NCBI GenBank assembly: GCA_008729055.1 | Contig: SDUX01000004.1 | Span: forward strand, 5,224,559 to 5,288,558 | DNA length: 64,000 nt | DNA from: Pyropia haitanensis | Taxonomy: Eukaryota > Rhodophyta > Bangiophyceae > Bangiales > Bangiaceae | Direction: 5' to 3' | Shown here: piece after piece, positions 56,597 to 64,000 of the stretch | How positions within the stretch are numbered: position 1 is the stretch's first letter | Layout of the letters: the number at the start of each line of letters is the position of its first letter | Translations under genes and position numbers: made by a program | Notes under the pieces: model-generated | What the model was told of the DNA's origin: nothing | What the model saw: only the letters and a program-made list of their open reading frames with translations | Databases searched by the model: none

Positions 56597-57516
56597 GAGT
56601 GGTGGCGCGTCCGCCCGGTGGCAGCCACAGCCGGATCCGCGGCTGCCCCGTCACGGCGGCCGCCGGCCCGCGGAGCGCGCGGCGCCGTGCCAACGACAAG
56701 CAGAAGAAAAAAAAAAAAAGAAAAAGGGCGTCACCGCGGCGACGTTGCCCGGGGAGCGCGCCGCGCCAGGCACAAGGGCGGGCGCGGCACGCCGGCGCGG
56801 CCACAGCCCGTGCGCCGCGCGTGGGGAGAGGGAGCGAGGGCGCGTCGGCGGCGGTCGCGGGTCGCGCGCACGCTGGCAACGACCTGGCCGGCCGCCCCCG
56901 CCTGGGCGGCCGCCGCGAGCCCATGACGGCGCGCCCCCCGTCCGGACGGGCCGCCGGGGAGGGGGCGTCTTGGCATCGCTGGGCCACCCGCCAGCGCACA
57001 GTCCTCGTTGCCGCGGAGCAAGGGCACACTCCTGTACATCCAGCACAGCGGCCCAGCTCGGAAGGCCCGTGACGGGGGGAGCACCCGCGCACGGCGCGGT
57101 GCAACGACAAGGTCAACGTCGACGCGGCACCGCCACGCGCAGCCGCACGCAGGCGTCGCCGGCACGGCCGGCACGACGACTGGACGGACGGGCGACAGCA
57201 GATGAGCGCGCGGCGCAGAGCGCGACTCCGTGTCCGACCAATGAAATGGGAGCACGTGTGTGAAAAAAAATACACGCCAGCCTCTCACGTTGTTTGGTGG
57301 GCTCGGCGGTTGTGACTTGGCCGCCGCCTCGGTCGCCGAGCCCGTGTCCTCGGTCACCAACGCGAGCGGGCTCTGGCAGTCGGTGCGGGCACCCCAGACA
57401 GCTACCAACATAGTCCGGGGGCGAGCGCGCACACCACCGAGACGGCGGCACGAAAAAGATGGCCGTCCCGTAGGGCTGTGCCGTAGGGGTGTGCCCATCT
57501 CACTGCGGCGGCGGCG

Positions 57517-57549
<33 letters not shown>

Positions 57550-58970
57550 GCCCCCGACGGCGACGACGGCGACGACGCGGCCCCCGCCGCCGGCACGCCA
57601 TTCACTCCCCCGCCGCCGTCGTCGGCCAGCACCCTCGCCGCAGCCCTCGGCGAGGCCGTCGGCGCGCCGCCGCCGCGCCGGCGGGAGGGTGGCGACGATC
57701 GCGTCGGCGCGGGGGGCGACGTCTGCCGCCGCGTGCGTGTCACGTTGGTGGGCATCGGTCTACCCACCGAGGTCGGTTGGCCCACCGCCGACCGCGGCGT
57801 CCCCATACTCGTCCTGCAGTGGCTCTAGCTCTGAGCTGCCTTGTCGCGGCCACCGCCACCCTCGGGCCGCCGCGGGTGCCCGCCGGCAGCGCCGCCACGG
57901 CCACCGCGACGAGCGCGTTGCCGACGGCGGCGGCGTCGGCGGCGTCGGCCGCGGCGGCGCCACCCCCGCCGACGCCAGCCCCCCCGGCGGCGGGGGTAGC
58001 GACCCGACGGTCGGCACGCCTGCCCGCCAGCGGCAGCTGAGCACCACACACGCAACGGGCGGCCGCCCGCGGTGGCGGCGGCGACAGCTGCCGCGCACCG
58101 GGCGGGGGCGGGTGCTGACCGCGCCCGCTCCGCCTGCCCGCCGCGTCGCACGAGCGGCCGAATGCCGCGTCCGCGGCATTGGCAGCGCCGGGACACCGTA
58201 CCTCCCCCCTCTGCCGAGTGCCTCCCGGCGCCGAGCCGCCGCCGCGGCGACGCCCAGCTGCCGCTCGTCGCTGCCACCGCGGCGCCGCCGGCCGGGGTGC
58301 GTCGCCGCGGCGGCGGCGGCGCCGGGTCGGCGCGCCGGGCTCGGCCTCCCGCCACGTCGCGGCCGCTCACGGGGGGTGCGACGCGGCGCGCGCGGGGGGG
58401 TTGCCCGTCGGCGGGTGCGCCGGGGGGACCACGCCGGCACAGCAAGGGGCGGCGCCGGTGGGGACGCAGGAAGGGAGCGGCGACGGCAACGCGACAGTCA
58501 AAGATTGAGGAGGCGGATGCGGGGGCAGCTGCCGTCATGGGAAGGGAGAACGGGATGAGGAGAGACTATGGGAAGGAATGGGTGAAGGAAAAGACACCAG
58601 AGAGGGGACGGGGGTGGATGCCGGCCGCGGACCGTCGTATACAAGAGGGGAATAGCAGGCGACCAGCGAAAAAAAAGCTCCTGTGGGCGTTCATAGTTGT
58701 TCTGCCAAGTGCTGTTGACTGCCCGCGCGGTCCACGCTTGACCCTGGGCGTGCCCGCCATCCCGTCACTCGCATCCAAGGATGTGACAGCCACCGTTGAC
58801 GTCCACGCCCTCACTGGCGGCCTCGGGTCTCCCGCGGAGCCGCGACAAGCGCTCACCCAATCGACCGCAGCCCACCAGCGCGTATGGGCAGCGTGCCCCG
58901 CCCGCGTCGTCTGCACTCGCCGCAGCGCCAGCGCCTGGTGGCGCAGCGCCCCCCATCCCCTGGCCACCCC
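56597..58970. other. interval without a confidently assigned gene
   Basis: 2.4 kb between the NLR-like gene and Cys-rich paralog B. It includes the poly-A-like run near 56,706-56,720 and an AT-richer island at 57,230-57,300 with a CCAAT sequence at about 57,238. From 57,400 to 58,540 long frames are open on both strands (for example minus 57402-57806, which contains VTRTRRQTSPPAP and an alanine run), but no domain is visible and the frames conflict. The stretch 58,540-58,700 is AG-rich. Confidence 0.3.
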
Positions 58971-59901
58971 CTACAAACATCCATCGGGGTTCGTGCTCGT
59001 GTCGCACACCGCCGAGCCCGCCAGCTGGGTCGTGCAGCAATACTCGACGCAGCCGGCCGAAAAAAAGAGGAACTCCTTGCACCACGCAACCCACGCGTCA
59101 TCCACCGCCACCTGCCGCTCCACGTACTGGTCCTCAAAGAAGACGGGCACGACCGTCGTGGCCTCCACGACCCGCGCCGCCGCCGCCGCCTCGGTGTGGT
59201 CGACGGCGGCCGCCGACGGGGCCGAGCCGGCCACCAGCGTCGCAATGGAGGCGGCCAGTGCCGCCGACGCCGCGCTGCGGGGGGTGTCCGGCGTGGTCGT
59301 GTCGTTGCAGCCGGCCGTGGCGCGCCGCCCCACCGACTGCCGCTGCCGCTGCCAGCGCGACGACGCGACGCCCGCAGACGCGACGTCGGCAGGGGTGGTG
59401 GCCCGGCGGGATGCGGCGGCCAGCCCCGCCAGCACCGTCGTCCGCAGCGGCAGCGGCTCGACGCGGTAGCTGTTTGCCGCGTGCGTGACGGTGGCCATGG
59501 CCGGCGGGTGGAGGAGGTGCTCGTGCTTGGCGCACAGCAGCACCTGGTCCGCGTCGTTGGCGGTGCCACGGCAGCAGCGGCGCCACTTTTCCACCGCGCA
59601 CGACCCCGCCTCGTCGGCGGTGGTCTGCCGCACGAAGTCCAGGCACCGGCCGTCGTCGTGCAGCCGCGCCATGATCGCCTGGTACGCCATGATGGCGTGG
59701 CGCATGTTGAGCGGCGGCACCCGACCGACGTTGATGGTCGCCTCGTACGCGCCGAGGTGGCCGGCCGCCTCGGCGTCCATCAGCTGGTCAAACGAGACGC
59801 CCAGGTTCGCGTACGTGTCGCGAAACGCCAGCACCTGCGCGTCGTCAAAGTAGGGGAAGAGCCACTTGACAGCGCCGCGCACGTCCCGGGAGGGGGGCGC
59901 G

Positions 59902-59935
<34 letters not shown>

Positions 59936-60080
59936 GCCCGGCCGCTGCCGCCGCCGCGGCCGCTCCCGGGCGTTGCGTCGCGGCCGCGTCGCCAGCAGGG
60001 ACAACCGCCAGCTGCAGCAGCAGCAGCAACGTCACTGTCACGGGCGCAGCCGCCGCCACCCACCGCCCGATGGCACCCAT
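58971..60080 (-). CDS. cysteine-rich secreted protein, paralog B (unknown function)
   Basis: 369 residues in one exon. The ATG at 60080 gives MGAIGRWVAAAAPVTVTLLLLLQ, a signal peptide ending near VPAGDAAA. A poly-Ala/poly-Gly linker follows, then LAFRDTYANLGVSFDQLMDA, YEATINVGR, GRCLDFVRQTTADEAG, KWRRCCRGTANDADQVLLC and AKHEHL. The C-terminal part has VFFEDQYVERQ, WVAWCKEFLFFSAGCVEYCC and LAGSAVCDTSTNPDGC. Order and spacing match paralog A at 45935, with most Cys kept, while the region between the two conserved blocks is a variable Ser/Thr/Ala-rich linker. The conserved blocks are probably two disulfide-bonded domains. The family is not one I recognise. It lies directly upstream of the NLR-like gene on the same strand, with 2.4 kb between. 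Confidence 0.85.
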
Positions 60081-63000
60081 TCTGAACGTACTGCGCGCGC
60101 GGGAAGCGCCGGCGACGGTCACCCACACGACAAGGAATAGACGCCGCGCGCAGCGGCGAAAGGAAGGTGTGGGAGGGGCGGATGCGGGCGATGGGGGGCG
60201 GGGGGGGGGGGCGGGCCCAAGCGCAAAGGCAGCCCGCCGGCGTCACCCGCGACGGGCCCACCACCCGAGCACAGCCGAGGAAAGCGGAGAAGGCCGCGGG
60301 GGGGAGCAGCCAACGAGGGCACGACGCGACGGCAGTCCCCGACTGCAGGACCAGGCGACCACCCTTCAAAGCGTCCACGCGACCGCCGCCGCCGCCGTTG
60401 CCGTCACTGCCGCCGCCGCCGCCGCTGCCGCCACGCCGCAGCGCTCGCGCCCTTGCAGGGCGGCCCGCCGCAGCGCGAGTGCGCGGGCGCCCGCGCCCGC
60501 CCCCCCTCTCCCACCCCATGACCAAGACCGGGGACCCCTCCACGAAAGCAGCCCCACCGCCGCCGTCATGAGAGCGGCGTCCGCCCCCCTCCAACCCCCC
60601 CCCCCCCCCGTCTCTCACCCGCCGTCGGGTCCCCCAACCGGGCGCCACCGCAGCGGCCACCCGCAGCGGCGCGCGCCTCCCCCGCTGCCGCCGGCAGACA
60701 CGCAACAGCCGCCCCCGCCCACCAGGTCCGCCGCGCAGTGGGGCCGTGACCCTGTACCTTTCAGATCGCCGATTGGACGAGCGCCGGCCGTGTTTGAGCC
60801 CAGCACGCGCCGTGCAATGGGGCCCCAGAGACCCTGCGAGAGCCGTTTTTCCCGTTTGCGCCCAACACGTAGGATGCCATAGCGACGCCCCCACGAGGGG
60901 AAACGTCGGCCAGCTCCAGTTCTCGCGCAGGTGCAACAGAACCATCATCGTCGAGGTGTGGACGCAAGAGGAAGGCTGGCCGACGTTTCCTTTCTGAGAA
61001 AACATCGATTGATGCTGTTGGCAGTGAGCAGAAGGCGTATTTTCCAGCACGCACCAGATCCCAATGTGGGGGGGGAGCGGGCGGGGGGGGCGCGCGCGGA
61101 GGTCCTTGCAGCTGCGCGGCTCCCGCGACAGCGGCCGGCGGTGGCCACGTCACCGACGCGGCGCCCGCATCGGTGCGAGGGGGGGCGGCCGGCGGCGGCG
61201 AGGGGCGGCCGCCGCTGCCGCGGCGGCGTCATGTCTGGGCCGCTGAAGGGTGACGGCCGCCCGACTGCACGCCCCCGACGCGCCCCTCCCCCCCCCCCCC
61301 CGGGCGCCCGACACCCCCACCCCCGCGAGCGACGGCGGATCGCCCCCTCCCCCCCCCTTGCATCGGTGGAAGGGTGTGAAAACGTGCGTCGCCGCGGAGG
61401 GCACCCCGGGGCGGGCGCGCCGGGCGCGGCGTACGCAGACAGACCCAAAAACAGTAACACCCAGGCCCACCCCCACACATACCGTCCGACAACGCCATGC
61501 GCTCCTCCCCCCACGCCCCCTCCCCCGACACGGCCACTCCCCACCGCAGCAGCACGCCGCAAGCCCCCCGCGACACACGCGGCAAAGCAGCAGCCGCGGC
61601 GCGTCGCCGGGCGCCGCCACCCGGCAGCCGTCCCGCAGCGCGGGGTCGCCGCCGCCACCGCAGCAGCTGCAGCAGCCGCACCCGCGGCGGCCGCGGCAGC
61701 AGCCGTCGGCGCACCCGCGCCAGTCGACGCGGCACCGCCCGCCGCTGGCCGCCGCCGTCGCGCCCGCCCGTGAGGACCGCGGGCGGCGCGGCCGCCGCCG
61801 GGGACCGCGTCGCGTCGTTGCCGGCCGCCGCTGCGGCGGCGGCAGTGGTGCCGCCACGGGCGCCGCCATCGTCGGCGGCGCCACCAGTGGTCACGGCCGG
61901 GCAGCCCGCCGGCGTGGCCCGCCGCGTCGGCCGTCACGGCGGAGCACGTCCCCTGACCTGCCCGTCGGATGCCACGAGGGGCATCGGAAAACGCGGGGGG
62001 GGGGGGAGCAGTGGGCGAGAACAAAGTAGGCACACCAGGCGGGACATCAATGCAAGCCGATACATGCACAGCAGAAAGAGAAAGAGTGGGTGGTGGCGGG
62101 CCTCGACGCGGACACGGACGACGGCGAGCAGTCGGACACGGTGGATGAATGACCACCTGATGGTGCCGCAGCCGCTTTCCGACGCCAGCCGCCACCGTCG
62201 CGGAGGCCGCGGCGACCGCCGATGGTGACGACGACGAGGTGAACGCGGAAGGTGGTGGCCGCTCCTGCCCGCGTCAGGCGACCAACAACTCGATCCCGGC
62301 AGGGCACCTGGCGGTGGCCGCCGCACATCCACCCGCACAAGCGACGGGCCGCCTCGAGCGGGCAATCGTCACCACGTCCACCGACGGGGCGGAGTTCCTC
62401 GTGTTCCCTGCTCTTGTGGTGTGACGACATCAGCAAATAGGAAAGTAACAAACCTCGTCCCCCCACGGACCCGCTGGACCCTCTGCCTATGTTCTTCTCT
62501 GTCGCAATGTACCGTACGCATCATGCTTAAAGTGTTTGATTCGTCCCTCGCATGTACTTTGCACCAGTTACCCCACGGACCGTGGATTGGAAATTCCAAG
62601 TATTTACAATAAGTTGTATTTGTTAAATAGACGGATGGGGATCTTGTTTGCGCCACTCAAGGCTGGATTGGTCACGACACGCCAACGCTGTGCCGCGAGC
62701 CTCCGCGGCTGTGCGCGCCCTCCTCCCTGCCGCCCCAACGCGTTGCGCTTGACGACGTCACCACCCCCCCTCCGCTCATCCCCCCGCGGCGCCTGGCGCC
62801 CCGCAGCGTCCCGCTGTGGGGCTGGTGCATTGCCTTGTCCCCTCCTTGTCACGATTCGCCCGCCCTGTCTAGGCGCCGTGCTCTGTGCGCCTTGCGCAAA
62901 GCCGACCTCCCCATCACCCCCACCCGTGTGGCGTTCCTTGCTGTGGCGGTGTGGTTGGTGTTGGTCGCTGGCGGCTGCCGTTGTGGCGGCGCTGCCTGGG

Positions 63001-63120
63001 GACGCCAGCGCCCGGGCGCGGCTGCCGCCGCCGTTTACAGCATCTGACCGGGCGACCCGTCCCCCCTGAAGCACGTCCTGCCTTTGCCCCCCCCTCCCCC
63101 CCCGCCCCTTTCCGGCCACC
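60081..63120. other. interval without a confidently assigned gene, with promoter-like DNA near its end
   Basis: 3 kb. From 61,060 to 62,400 both strands have long Ala/Arg/Pro frames; on the minus strand a hydrophobic WGWAWVLLFLGLSAYAA (near 61,440-61,490) hints at a membrane segment but cannot be tied to a gene. The AT-richest DNA of the window's last third is 62,500-62,650, with TATTTACAATAAG near 62,600, about 500 bases upstream of the last gene, and an ATTGG (CCAAT) at about 62,667. Confidence 0.3.
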
Positions 63121-64000
63121 ATGGCGTCCGCGTCACCGCCCGCGTCACCACTCGCGCCTGGCACGCTGCCGGCGTCTCCACCCGTGCCCGGCACGCTGCC
63201 GGATGCACCCCCCGCGACCGACGCACGCCCAGATCCCGCCGACGACGCAGCCGCCGGTGGCAGCGCGGGCGATCCGACGGCGGCGCCGCCGGCGCCCGGC
63301 GTGCCCGGCGCGTCAGCGCAGCAAGGCCACGACGGCGGCAGCGGCAACGATGCGGCGGGCGGGCCGGGCGACGGCGCCGTCGACGGCCCGGGCAGCGCGC
63401 CAGAGCAGCAACGTGCCGACGGTGACCACGGCGCGAGCAGCGCGCCAGAGCAACAAGACGGTGGCGGCGGCGACACGGGGAGTGCGCCAGCGCAGATTGC
63501 CATCGAGGAGGACACGACCGCGACCGCGACCGCGACCGCAGCCGCACCCGCTGCCGCTGCCAGCAGCGGCGACGCGCCCGGCACTGCTACCGACGCCGTC
63601 GACGGCGCGCCGGACGCCAGCGCCGGTGCGGGCGCGCCCACACCCGCGCCCGCCTCCCGCTCGCGCAGCACATCACCGGCGGCGCCGGCGGCGAAACGGC
63701 TCAAGCCGGATCCAGACGGAGCGTCACCGCCGCAGCCGGGATCCAGCAGCGCCGGTCCCGCAGACGCGTCTTTGGACACGCCCACAAAGGAGCGCTACCC
63801 AGCGGCCGCTGACGAGCCGAATGCTGCCATGGCCGTCGGCTCGGCTGCGCCGTCCGTTGGCTCGGCTGCGCCGTCCGCGGCGGCAGCGGCGGCTGATGAA
63901 GAGCTGCCGATGCCCCGGCTGAGCCCCGAAGCCGAGACGGGTCTGGCGGACATTTTTAAGACGGGCGCCTGCTCGGCATCGGACGTCAATGGGCGGGTCC
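63121..64000 (+). CDS. unidentified low-complexity, probably nuclear protein (5' part only)
   Basis: The frame opens at an ATG in an ideal vertebrate-like Kozak context (GCCACCATGG) and stays open to the window edge, 293 codons. The product starts MASASPPASPLAPGTLP and is rich in Ala, Pro, Gly, Asp and Ser, with repeated SAPEQQ and GTLP motifs. A basic cluster AAKRLKPDP (about residues 190-200) could be a nuclear localisation signal. The last 25 residues, ending GLADIFKTGACSASDVNGR, are less repetitive and may start a folded domain. Because it has no stop within the window it is easily missed by ORF lists. I cannot name a family. Confidence 0.55.
   Translation, partial: MASASPPASPLAPGTLPASPPVPGTLPDAPPATDARPDPADDAAAGGSAGDPTAAPPAPGVPGASAQQGHDGGSGNDAAGGPGDGAVDGPGSAPEQQRADGDHGASSAPEQQDGGGGDTGSAPAQIAIEEDTTATATATAAAPAAAASSGDAPGTATDAVDGAPDASAGAGAPTPAPASRSRSTSPAAPAAKRLKPDPDGASPPQPGSSSAGPADASLDTPTKERYPAAADEPNAAMAVGSAAPSVGSAAPSAAAAAADEELPMPRLSPEAETGLADIFKTGACSASDVNGRV

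Noticed and set aside
62604..63785. 393-codon Gly/Ala-rich frame on the minus strand
   Set aside because: The plus-strand frame at 63121 has a strong start context, candidate NLS and stays open; the minus frame has no domain and starts in mid-sequence.

Overview
The window is nuclear DNA of a very GC-rich, intron-poor photosynthetic eukaryote. The gene set includes a thylakoid-lumen pentapeptide protein, glutathione-dependent dehydroascorbate reductase, peroxisomal acyl-CoA oxidase, mitochondrial ribosomal protein uL15m, RTF1 of the PAF1 complex, U2AF65, a bZIP factor and a MOV10/SDE3 helicase. Protein-coding genes have 0 to 3 short introns. Third positions are almost all G or C, and GGC/GCC triplets and poly-G/poly-C runs are everywhere. 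This fits best with a bangiophyte red alga (Porphyra/Pyropia type), but no marker gene here proves it, so the lineage is an inference.

Layout. 1-456: tail of a U2AF65-like gene. 1265-2740 (-): bZIP factor. 5024-7163 (-): three-exon LON-domain protein, head-to-head with 7679-8702 (+), a two-exon TL17-like thylakoid lumen protein. 8968-10862 (-): four-exon mitochondrial uL15. 11972-16666 (+): MOV10/SDE3-like SF1 helicase, frame broken at homopolymers. 17126-24643 (-): intact 2,505-residue membrane-anchored collagen-like protein. 26458-28803 (+): ankyrin-repeat protein. 29890-31700 (+): Shewanella-like (SLP) PPP phosphatase. 32037-34676 (-): acyl-CoA oxidase with a PTS1-like end. 37539-39112 (+): secreted protein with two PAN/apple-like modules. 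39338-39814 (-): PIF/Harbinger transposase remnant. 40630-43683 (+): RTF1. 43927-44802 (-): DHAR. 45935-46942 (-) and 58971-60080 (-): two paralogous cysteine-rich secreted proteins. 52019-56596 (-): NLR-like protein (helical region, NB-ARC, TPR) lying between the paralogs. 63121 to the end (+): start of an unidentified low-complexity protein.

Working together. Several genes serve organelles: LON-domain protein and TL17 (plastid predicted), uL15m (mitochondrion), ACX (peroxisome), DHAR (ascorbate recycling, plastid predicted). U2AF65, RTF1, bZIP and the SDE3-like helicase belong to gene expression and RNA control. The second half holds surface or secreted proteins (collagen, PAN-like, two Cys-rich paralogs) and an NLR-like STAND ATPase, which suggests but does not prove an extracellular-matrix and recognition theme.

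Limits. Several genes change reading frame, nearly always at poly-C or poly-G runs, and seven of ten shifts fit one missing base, so sequence or assembly error is likely. Intervals of 1 to 5 kb remain where I could not choose between GC-driven open frames. No tRNA, rRNA, CRISPR array or complete mobile element was recognised.
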